From: Blastococcus fimeti
Lineage (GTDB): Bacteria > Actinomycetota > Actinomycetes > Mycobacteriales > Geodermatophilaceae
DNA: 64,000 nt
Direction: 5' to 3'
Assembly (NCBI GenBank): GCA_900102115.1
Contig: FNAW01000005.1
Location: forward strand, 62,001 to 126,000
Made by a program: the position numbers and the translations under genes
Shown: positions 41,899 through 48,887 of the stretch, piece by piece
Position numbering within the stretch: position 1 is the first letter of the stretch
Layout of the letters: the number at the start of each line of letters is the position of its first letter
The notes under the pieces: model-generated
What the model saw: only the letters and a program-made list of their open reading frames with translations
The model's database searches: none
What the model was told of the DNA's origin: nothing

Positions 41899-42834
41899 AT
41901 GCGTGCAGCTGGAGTGACCGAGTTCGGTGGGCCCGAGGCCCTGCATCTCGTGGAGGTCGAGCCCGAGCCCCTCGGCCCGGGTCAGGTGCGGCTGCAGGTC
42001 CAGGCCGCGACGGTGAACCCGACCGACACCTACGCGCGGTCCGGCGCCTACGCCGGCCGCGACCCGGTGAAGACCCCGCCGTGGGTGCCCGGGATGGACG
42101 TCGCCGGCGTCGTCTCCGAGGTGGGCGACGGCGTCGACCACCTCGAGGTCGGTGACCTCGCGATGGGTGTCGTCGTGCCGTTCGGTCAGCACGGCGGATA
42201 CCGAGAGGACATCGTGCTGCCCGGCGACTCCGTCGTCCGTGCGCCGCAGGACGTCGACGCCGTGGCCGCGGCGACGCTGCCGATGAACGGGCTCACCGCG
42301 CGCCTGTCGCTGAACTACATGGGCCTCCAGCGCGGCCAGGTGCTCGCGGTGACCGGCGCCGCCGGCTCGTACGGCGGTTACATGATCCAGCTGGCCAAGA
42401 CCGAGGGGCTCACCGTCATCGCCGACGCCTCCGAGGCCGACGAGCAGCTGGTCCGCGAGCTCGGCGCCGACGTCGTCGTCCGTCGCGGCGACGACGTCGC
42501 CGACCGCATCCGCGAGCACTACCCCGAGGGCGTCGACGGCCTGGCCGACGGCTCCGTCCAGGACGCGCTCGTGCTGCCCGCTGTGAAAGACGGCGGCGCC
42601 GTCGCCACCGTCCGCGGCTACAAGGGCGACGGGCAGCGCGGCCTGCGCGTCTTCCCGACCCTGGTGCGCAGGATCGCCGAGGACCGCGCGGCGCTGGACG
42701 GCCTGCGGCAGCTGGTGGAGGACGGTGCGGTGACCCTGCGGGTGGCGCGCGCGTTCCCGGCCGAGGAGGCCGCCGAGGCGCACCGGCTGCTCGAGGCCGG
42801 CGGGGTCCGCGGCCGGCTGGTGCTGACCTTCTAG
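41899..42834 (+). CDS. Zinc-independent MDR oxidoreductase (quinone oxidoreductase-like)
   Basis: This 311-residue protein shows the quinone-oxidoreductase branch of medium-chain reductases. It has an N-terminal catalytic lobe without zinc ligands (VNPTDTYARSGAYAG), VPGMDVAGVVSEVG, the NADPH loop VTGAAGSYGGYMIQLAK near 153-169 and the C-terminal EEAAEAHRLLEAGGVRGRLVL. It should reduce quinones or enones with NADPH. ATG 41899 is chosen over GTG 41863. It diverges from the RHH operon and its promoter may be touched by the repeat array. The stop is one base from that of the converging gene. Confidence 0.85.
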   Translation: MRAAGVTEFGGPEALHLVEVEPEPLGPGQVRLQVQAATVNPTDTYARSGAYAGRDPVKTPPWVPGMDVAGVVSEVGDGVDHLEVGDLAMGVVVPFGQHGGYREDIVLPGDSVVRAPQDVDAVAAATLPMNGLTARLSLNYMGLQRGQVLAVTGAAGSYGGYMIQLAKTEGLTVIADASEADEQLVRELGADVVVRRGDDVADRIREHYPEGVDGLADGSVQDALVLPAVKDGGAVATVRGYKGDGQRGLRVFPTLVRRIAEDRAALDGLRQLVEDGAVTLRVARAFPAEEAAEAHRLLEAGGVRGRLVLTF

Positions 42835-42835
42835 G

Positions 42836-43234
42836 TCAGGCCCGCCGGGCGGCGGTCGGCAGCCAGACCGCCAGGCCCAGCAGCAGCATGGCCAGCGGGA
42901 TGTGGACGACGACCGCCGTCCGCGTCCCGTCGATGGCCATGCCCAGCAGCAGCTCGACCACCAGCAGGACGAACAGCAGCGTCGTCCCGACCAGGACGGG
43001 CCGGTTGCCGCGCAGCCAGACGAGGGCCGCGACGGTGGCGAGAGAGGCCAGCAGCACGGTCGCCTCGCCACCGTGCTGGTGCACGCTCGCCCAGGTGCCG
43101 TAGTCGTCCGAGCCACCGAGGAACAGCCCCGCCCACACGCCCTGCAGCAGCACGCCGAGGGAGGCGAGGCCCACCAGGGCGCTGTGTGCGGGGTGGGCGC
43201 GGCGGGCTGCGGTGGTGGTCGTGGCGTCGGCCAT
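42836..43234 (-). CDS. Small four-helix membrane protein
   Basis: This 132-residue protein has four transmembrane helices: HSALVGLASLGVLLQGVWAGLF, GGEATVLLASLATVAALVWL, LVGTTLLFVLLVVELLLGMA and VVVHIPLAMLLLGLAVWLP. The pattern with ASVHQHGGE resembles DoxX/cytochrome-b-like small membrane proteins, but no family is certain. ATG 43234 has GAGGAGAGCGACCC upstream, a good ribosome site. It diverges from the small membrane protein at 43286 across about 50 bases. Confidence 0.65.
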   Translation of the reverse strand: MADATTTTAARRAHPAHSALVGLASLGVLLQGVWAGLFLGGSDDYGTWASVHQHGGEATVLLASLATVAALVWLRGNRPVLVGTTLLFVLLVVELLLGMAIDGTRTAVVVHIPLAMLLLGLAVWLPTAARRA

Positions 43235-43285
43235 GGGTCGCTCTCCTCGGTCGGTGTCGGTCACGCGGAGTCTGCCGGTGCGAGG

Positions 43286-43513
43286 ATGACCGCCGTGCCC
43301 GACTCCCCGTCCTCCGGCGCGCGGCCCGCGCCCGGCCTGCGGCAGCGGGCGCTGATGCTGCTGCCGGTCGTCCTGCCGCTGATGATCTACCTGCTCATCC
43401 GGATCGGGGACTCCTCGCGCGTCGCCCTGATCGTTGCCGCCGTCGCGCTGGCCGCCGTCGCGGTGGGGAGCCTGGTGGTGGCGCGCCGGCGTTCCGGGGA
43501 CCGGCCGGACTGA
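43286..43513 (+). CDS. Small two-helix membrane protein
   Basis: This 75-residue protein has a short hydrophilic N-terminus, two transmembrane helices (ALMLLPVVLPLMIYLLI; VALIVAAVALAAVAVGSLVV) and an Arg-rich cytoplasmic end (ARRRSGDRPD). ATG 43286 has GCGAGG just upstream; GTG 43295 is an alternative. No family is recognised. It precedes the ThDP enzyme gene on the same strand by about 50 bases. Confidence 0.5.
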   Translation: MTAVPDSPSSGARPAPGLRQRALMLLPVVLPLMIYLLIRIGDSSRVALIVAAVALAAVAVGSLVVARRRSGDRPD

Positions 43514-43561
43514 CCTGCCCCCGGTGTGGCCAGCGGATGTGACGCGTGCCATGGTCGGGGT

Positions 43562-45100
43562 GTGAACGGCGCACAGGCACTGATCCGGACCCTGGTCGAC
43601 GCGGGCGTGGACGTCTGCTTCTCGAACCCGGGCACCTCCGAGATGCACTTCGTCGCGGCGCTGGACGACGTGCCCGAGATGCGGGCCGTGCTGACCCTGT
43701 TCGAGGGCGTCGCCACCGGTGCCGCGGACGGCTACGCACGCATGGCCGGGGGGCCGGCGGCGACGCTGCTGCACCTGGGCCCGGGCCTGGGCAACGGGCT
43801 GGCCAACCTGCACAACGCGCGCCGGGGCAGGGCGCCCCTGGTCAACGTCGTCGGTGACCACGCGCGGTCGCACAAGCGCCTGGACGCCCCCCTGGAGTCC
43901 GACATCGACGCCATCGCCGGCACCGTCTCCGGCTGGGTGCGCCGGTCGCTGTCCCCGGCCGACGTGGCCGGTGACGCCGCGGAGGCCGTCGCGATGGCCA
44001 AGAAGACCGGCGTGGCCACGCTGATCCTCCCCGCCGACGTGTCGTGGGAGGACGGCGCCGAGCCGGCCACCCCGCTGCACGTCCGGCCCCGGCCGCACGC
44101 CGCGCCGTCGCTGATCGAGGGCATCGCCAAGGTCCTGGGCGGCGAGGAGACGGTGATCTTCCTCGGCGGTGACGTCATGGCGTCCCCCGAGGGGCAGCTG
44201 GCCGCTGCCCGCGTCGCCGCCGGCACCGGTGTGCGCCTGGTGGCCGAGACCTTCCCCGCACGTACCGCCCGCGGGGCCGGGCTACCCGACCTGCACCGCC
44301 TGCCCTACCCGCCGGAGATGGCGATGGCGGCGCTCGAGGGCACCAAGCACCTGGTGCTGGCCGGCGCCACGGCACCGGTGCACTTCTTCGCCTACCCCGG
44401 CATGCCCGGCCACCCCGTGCCGGAGGACTGCACGGTGCACGTGCTGAGCCAGCCGGGGGAGGACGGCGTGGCCGCACTCGAGGCGCTGGCCGAGCTCGCC
44501 GCCCCCGGCGCCGAGCCGAAGGTGATGGAGCGGGAGACCCCCGAGCTGCCCACCGGCCCGCTGAACCCGCGGGCGATGGCGGCGGTCGTCGGCGCGCTGC
44601 TGCCGGAGAACGCGATCGTCGTCGACGAGGCGCTCACCTCGGGTGCCGGTCTGACCGAGATGACCTCGGCCGGCCCGCGGCACGACTGGCTGTCGCTGAC
44701 CGGCGGCGCGATCGGCGACGGGCTGCCCATGGCCCTCGGCGCGGCCGTGGCCTGCCCCGACCGGCCGGTCATCGGCATCCAGGCCGACGGCAGCGCGATG
44801 TACACGATCTCGGCGCTGTGGAGCTACGCCCGCGAGCAGGCGAACATCACCACGATCATCTGCGACAACGGCTCGTACGCGATCCTCGAGCACGAGCTGA
44901 CCCGGGTGGGTGCGGCCAGCGACGGCGAGCGGGCGCGCAAGCTGCTCGACCTGACCGGCCCGGCGCTGGACTTCGTCTCGATCGCGCAGGGCATGGGCGT
45001 GCCGGCGACGCGGGCGACCACCGCCGAGGAGTTGGCCGACCAGGTCCGGACCGCGCTCGCCGAGCCCGGGCCGCACGTCGTCGTCGCCACCCTGCGGTAG
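43562..45100 (+). CDS. Acetolactate synthase large subunit-like ThDP-dependent enzyme
   Basis: This 512-residue enzyme has the three ThDP domains. The N-terminal PYR domain shows CFSNPGTSEMHF and the catalytic Glu in LTLFEGVATGAADGYARM near residue 48. The central domain shows VIFLGGDV. The C-terminal PP domain shows the ThDP/Mg signature from GDGLPMALGAA through IQADGSAMYTISALWSY to IICDNGSYAILEHEL. This is the IlvX/benzoylformate-decarboxylase-like subgroup, shorter than true IlvB; the natural 2-keto acid is unknown. GTG 43562 is chosen at the start of the first domain; no strong ribosome site is visible. A GC-rich hairpin follows. Confidence 0.85.
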   Translation: MNGAQALIRTLVDAGVDVCFSNPGTSEMHFVAALDDVPEMRAVLTLFEGVATGAADGYARMAGGPAATLLHLGPGLGNGLANLHNARRGRAPLVNVVGDHARSHKRLDAPLESDIDAIAGTVSGWVRRSLSPADVAGDAAEAVAMAKKTGVATLILPADVSWEDGAEPATPLHVRPRPHAAPSLIEGIAKVLGGEETVIFLGGDVMASPEGQLAAARVAAGTGVRLVAETFPARTARGAGLPDLHRLPYPPEMAMAALEGTKHLVLAGATAPVHFFAYPGMPGHPVPEDCTVHVLSQPGEDGVAALEALAELAAPGAEPKVMERETPELPTGPLNPRAMAAVVGALLPENAIVVDEALTSGAGLTEMTSAGPRHDWLSLTGGAIGDGLPMALGAAVACPDRPVIGIQADGSAMYTISALWSYAREQANITTIICDNGSYAILEHELTRVGAASDGERARKLLDLTGPALDFVSIAQGMGVPATRATTAEELADQVRTALAEPGPHVVVATLR

Positions 45101-45116
45101 TTCCGCGGGGGAGGGG

Positions 45117-45145
45117 CGGGGCCGCGCAGTCGCTGCGCGGCCCCG
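45117..45145. terminator. 13-bp GC-rich terminator hairpin
   Basis: CGGGGCCGCGCAG (45117-45129) pairs with 45133-45145 across a TCG loop. It lies between the stop of the ThDP enzyme gene and the stop of the small gene at 45158, so it can serve both strands. Confidence 0.75.
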
Positions 45146-45157
45146 GAGCTCAGCGGC

Positions 45158-45298
45158 TCAGTGCTTCTTGGTGCCGTGCGTCAGGTTGTCCATCTGCGAC
45201 GACGTGTCGACCGCCGACCGCTTCTCCTGGCGCTTCTCCTTGATCGACTTCGCGGCGGGCTTCTTCGTGTTGGTCTGCTTCGGGGACTTGTCACCCAT
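45158..45298 (-). CDS. 46-residue lysine-rich conserved small protein
   Basis: The 46 residues begin MGDKSPKQTNTKKPAAKSIK and end in DNLTHGTKKH, with KEKRQEKRS in the middle: very basic and probably disordered or helical. Many actinobacteria encode similar MGDKSP-starting miniproteins of unknown role; that statement comes from memory. ATG 45298 has GGAG about 12 bases upstream, with a TGA at 45158-45160. Nucleic-acid or ribosome binding would fit the charge but is speculation. It converges with the ThDP enzyme gene across a hairpin. Confidence 0.75.
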   Translation of the reverse strand: MGDKSPKQTNTKKPAAKSIKEKRQEKRSAVDTSSQMDNLTHGTKKH

Positions 45299-45370
45299 GG
45301 CGTGCGCTCCGCTCGTCGGAAGCCTGGACGGCTCCGTGGGGCGACGCTACGCGGTTGCGAGGATGCCGTG

Positions 45371-45835
45371 GTGGAGAGCCGCACTCACTCGTCGTCCGTC
45401 GTCGTCCGAGCCACGCCGGAGGCGGTGTACGACCTCGTCTCGGACGTGACCCGGACCGGTGAGTGGAGCCCGGTCTGTCGGGCCTGCTGGTGGGACGACG
45501 ACGGCGGGCCGCGGGTGGGCGCCTGGTTCACCGGCCGCAACGAGGTGCCCGGCCGGACCTGGGAGACCCGCAGCCAGGTGGTCGCCGCCGACCGGGGCCG
45601 GGAGTTCGCCTGGGAGGTCGGCGACGGCTTCGTGCGCTGGGCGTTCAGCATGGGGCCGGCGGACGGCGGCACGCGGCTGACCGAGTCCTGGGAGTTCCTG
45701 CCGGCCGGTATCGCGATCTTCGCCGAGCGCTACGGCGAGGCCGCCGACCGGGAGATCGCCGACCGGACGCGCGCCGCGCACGAGGGCATCCCGGCGACGC
45801 TGGAGGCCATCCGGCGGATCGCCGAGGCCGGCTGA
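45371..45835 (+). CDS. SRPBCC (polyketide cyclase/START-like) family protein
   Basis: This protein of about 154 residues has a single START-like domain: SSSVVVRATPEAVYDLVSDV at the N-terminus, then VTRTGEWSPVCRACWWDDDG, a beta-sheet region ending TRLTESWEF and a long C-terminal helix (ADRTRAAHEGIPATLEAIRRI). Such domains bind hydrophobic ligands. GTG 45371 or the adjacent GTG 45368 is the start, with GCGAGG about ten bases upstream. It is one of two SRPBCC proteins in the window. Confidence 0.75.
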   Translation: MESRTHSSSVVVRATPEAVYDLVSDVTRTGEWSPVCRACWWDDDGGPRVGAWFTGRNEVPGRTWETRSQVVAADRGREFAWEVGDGFVRWAFSMGPADGGTRLTESWEFLPAGIAIFAERYGEAADREIADRTRAAHEGIPATLEAIRRIAEAG

Positions 45836-45866
45836 GCGGCGCGGCGCCGGTCCCCGCCGTCCTGGG

Positions 45867-46094
45867 TCAGTCGTTCCAGGGCACGTAGTCGGTCCCCCCG
45901 CCCAGCGCGGTGAGGACGATCATGGCGGTGAAGGCGAGCAGGACGGCCGCCGCCACGATGACCAACAGCAGCACCAGGTGGTCCTCGAGGCCGAGCTTCT
46001 CGGCGGTGGTCCGCCGGTCCGGCGGGTCCGGGGGCCGGGTGGCCGGAGGGTTCTGCTCGACCGCGGCGGGCGGCCGATCGACGGGAACGGTCAT
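45867..46094 (-). CDS. Small single-pass membrane protein
   Basis: This 75-residue protein has a proline-rich cytoplasmic N-terminus (RPPAAVEQNPPATRPPDPPD) and one transmembrane helix (HLVLLLVIVAAAVLLAFTAMIVL), ending in GGGTDYVPWND. ATG 46094 has CGGGAG seven bases upstream. There is no recognised family. It is convergent with the SRPBCC gene and divergent from the acyl-CoA synthetase. Confidence 0.55.
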   Translation of the reverse strand: MTVPVDRPPAAVEQNPPATRPPDPPDRRTTAEKLGLEDHLVLLLVIVAAAVLLAFTAMIVLTALGGGTDYVPWND

Positions 46095-46289
46095 GACGAC
46101 TCCCGAGGGAGGCCGGCCGCGGAGACCGGCGTCCGGACACCGGCGACCCGGCGCCCGAGGACCACGCTAGGGCCGTCGCGGGCCGGCGGGAGGGGCGGAG
46201 GTCCCGGGTCGCGTTCGTCTGGACGCGGGACTCCCGCCGCGACAGACTCCGCTGACCAGCGCCTGGACGACGACGTCACGGAGGTCGGC

Positions 46290-47786
46290 ATGCCGTACCC
46301 CTTCGATCGCGAGGGCATCGAGGTGGGCGCGGACGGCATCCGCCGCTACCGGGACCTGCCGCGGAACCTGCCGGAGCTGCTGCGTTCGGCGGTCGAGCGG
46401 CGGCCGGACGGCGAGGCGCTGGTCGAGCTCGGCGGCGAGCGGGTGACCTACCGGCAGCTGTGGGACCGCGCCGCCCGGGTCGCCGGGGGTCTGCGCGCGG
46501 CCGGGGTGCAGCCGGGCGACCGGGTGGCCAACCGGCTGCCCAACGGCAACGACTGGGTCTACGCCTTCTGGGGCACGCTGCTGGCCGGCGGCGTCGTCGT
46601 CCCGGTCAACACCCGCTTCGCCGAGCCCGAGGTCCGCTACGTCGTGGAGGACTCCGGCGCCGTCTACGTCTGCGAGCCGGGCGCGCCCCTGCCGGACGGC
46701 GAACCGCTGGAGACCACCGACCAGCAGCACACCGACCTGGCCGGGATCTTCTACACGAGCGGGACGACGGGCTTCCCCAAGGGTGCGATGACCACCCACG
46801 AGAACTACCTGTCCAACATCGAGACCTGCCTGCGCTGCCTGGACCTGGGCCGCGAGCCGCGCACCACGCTGATCTCGGTGCCGCTGTTCCACGTCACCGG
46901 CTGCAACTCGCAGCTGCTCGTGGTCACCGCGCTCGCCGGGAAGTCGGTGATCATGCCCGCGTTCGAGGTGGGCGCCTTCCTGCGGGCCATCGAGGAGGAG
47001 CGGGTCGACGTCCTCACCACCGTGCCGGCCATCTACTGGCTGGCGCTCCAGCAGCCGGGCTTCGCCGACGTCGACACCTCCTCGGTCATCTCGCTGAGCT
47101 ACGGCGGTGCGCCGATCGCCCCCGATCTCGTGCACCGCATCCAGCAGGCGTTCCCGACGGCCCGCGTGGGCAACGGGTTCGGGCTGACCGAGACCTCGTC
47201 GGTCTCGACCTACCTGCCGCACGAGGACGCCGCCGAGCACGCGGACTCCGTCGGTTACCCGGCCCCGGTGGTCGACGTCCGGCTCGACTCCCCGGACCCG
47301 GACAGCGGGGTGGGGGAGCTGCTCATCCGCGGCCCGCACGTCGTTGCCGGGTACTGGCGCAAGCCCGAGCAGACGGGGGAGACCTTCGTCGACGGCTGGC
47401 TGCACAGCGGCGACCTCGCCCGCATCGACGACGACGGGCGTGTGTACGTCGTCGACCGCAAGAAGGACATGATCAACCGCGGTGGCGAGAACGTGTACTG
47501 CGTCGAGGTGGAGAACGCCCTCGCCGCGCACCCGGCCGTGGGCGAGGTCGCCGTCATCGGGGTCGCCGACTCGATGATGGGCGAGAAGGTCGGCGCGGTG
47601 GTGGTGCCCCTGCCCGGCCGCACCCTCGAGGCCGCGGAACTGATCACCTTCGCCCGGGAACGCCTGGCCGACTTCAAGGTGCCCCAGTTCGTCGACATCC
47701 GCACCGAGCCGCTGCCCCGGAACCCCGGCGGCAAGGTGCTCAAGCCCTCGCTGCGCGAGGGCACCGACTGGCAGCCCGTGCGCTGA
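46290..47786 (+). CDS. Class I adenylate-forming acyl-CoA synthetase
   Basis: This 498-residue enzyme activates a carboxylic acid as acyl-AMP, then acyl-CoA. The AMP-binding P-loop FYTSGTTGFPKGAM lies near 153-166, the A5 motif GFGLTETSS near 294, the A7/A8 region HSGDLARIDDDGRVYVVDRKKD near 372-394, and the A10 lysine in GGKVLKPSLRE near the end. The N-terminal domain is somewhat short. The acid is unknown; the phosphotriesterase-like gene that follows may belong to the same degradative unit. ATG 46290 has GGAGGTC upstream. Confidence 0.88.
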   Translation: MPYPFDREGIEVGADGIRRYRDLPRNLPELLRSAVERRPDGEALVELGGERVTYRQLWDRAARVAGGLRAAGVQPGDRVANRLPNGNDWVYAFWGTLLAGGVVVPVNTRFAEPEVRYVVEDSGAVYVCEPGAPLPDGEPLETTDQQHTDLAGIFYTSGTTGFPKGAMTTHENYLSNIETCLRCLDLGREPRTTLISVPLFHVTGCNSQLLVVTALAGKSVIMPAFEVGAFLRAIEEERVDVLTTVPAIYWLALQQPGFADVDTSSVISLSYGGAPIAPDLVHRIQQAFPTARVGNGFGLTETSSVSTYLPHEDAAEHADSVGYPAPVVDVRLDSPDPDSGVGELLIRGPHVVAGYWRKPEQTGETFVDGWLHSGDLARIDDDGRVYVVDRKKDMINRGGENVYCVEVENALAAHPAVGEVAVIGVADSMMGEKVGAVVVPLPGRTLEAAELITFARERLADFKVPQFVDIRTEPLPRNPGGKVLKPSLREGTDWQPVR

Positions 47787-47816
47787 CCCGTTCCGTCCAT
47801 CCACCGAAGGGGAACC

Positions 47817-48797
47817 ATGCCCACCGTCGAGACCGTCCGAGGCCCGATCGACACCGCCGACATGGGGGCGACCCTCATGCACGAGCACGTCTTCGTGCTC
47901 TCCACCGAGCACGTGCAGAACTACGGCGACGGCGACTGGTGGGACGAGGACGAGCGCGTGGCGGACGCCGTCACGAAGCTGGACGAGCTGAAGGCGCTGG
48001 GAATCGACACGATCCTCGACCCCACGGTGTGGGGGCTCGGCCGCTACATCCCGCGGGTGCAGCGGGTCGCGGAGCAGACCGACCTCAACATCATCGTGGC
48101 CACCGGGCTGTACACCTACGACGAGTTGCCGCACCAGTACGAGCACCGCGGCCCGGGCCTGCTGCTCGACCTGCCGACCGATCCGATGGTCTCCGACTTC
48201 ACCGCCGACCTCACCGACGGCATCGCCCGCACCGGGGTGAAGGCCGCCTTCCTCAAGTGCGTGGTGGAGGCGAAGGGGCTGACTCCCGGGGTGGAGCGCA
48301 CCCTGCGGGCCTGCTCGGCCACGCACCGCGCCACCGGTGCGCCGATCACGGTGCACACGTCGGTGGCCAACCAGGCGGGGCTGCTGGCGCTGCAGGTGTT
48401 CCGCGACGAGGGCGTCGACCTGACCAAGGTGGTCATCGGGCACGCCGGCGACAGCAACGACCTCGACTACCTGAGCGAGCTGGCCGAGGCCGGCTGCCTG
48501 CTCGGCATGGACCGGTTCGGCCTCGACATCTACAACCCGACGTCCTCGCGAGTGGACACGATCGTCGAGCTGGCCTCCCGCGGGTACGCCGACCGGATGG
48601 TGCTGGCGCACGACGCGAGTTGCTACATCGACTACTTCCCCGGCGTCGAGGCCCAGGCCGCGAAGGAGCAGATCGCGCCGAACTGGAACTTCACCCACAT
48701 CAGCACCGACGTGCTGCCGATGCTGCGGGAGCGGGGCGTCACCGACGAGCAGATCCGGCAGATGCTGGTGGAGGCGCCGCGGCGCTACTTCGAGTAA
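47817..48797 (+). CDS. Phosphotriesterase-like amidohydrolase (PTE/lactonase family)
   Basis: This 326-residue TIM-barrel metal hydrolase shows the first-strand LMHEHVF with His22/His24, the lysine expected to be carboxylated in AFLKCVVEA near 147, the histidines of TVHTSV and IGHAGD (near 180 and 208) and the metal Asp of LAHDAS near 265. All binuclear-metal ligands are therefore present. Relatives hydrolyse organophosphates or lactones. The true substrate is unknown; adjacency to an acyl-CoA synthetase favours a lactone or ester. ATG 47817 has GAAGGGGA upstream. The gap to the synthetase is about 30 bases, so one operon is likely. Confidence 0.87.
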   Translation: MPTVETVRGPIDTADMGATLMHEHVFVLSTEHVQNYGDGDWWDEDERVADAVTKLDELKALGIDTILDPTVWGLGRYIPRVQRVAEQTDLNIIVATGLYTYDELPHQYEHRGPGLLLDLPTDPMVSDFTADLTDGIARTGVKAAFLKCVVEAKGLTPGVERTLRACSATHRATGAPITVHTSVANQAGLLALQVFRDEGVDLTKVVIGHAGDSNDLDYLSELAEAGCLLGMDRFGLDIYNPTSSRVDTIVELASRGYADRMVLAHDASCYIDYFPGVEAQAAKEQIAPNWNFTHISTDVLPMLRERGVTDEQIRQMLVEAPRRYFE

Positions 48798-48887
48798 CCC
48801 GCCCCGGCTGCGGGATGTCGGAGGGGCGTCGCACACTGACGGTGTGCCGCACCCCTCCGTCGCCCCGCCCGGGGCGGCGGTCCCCTC

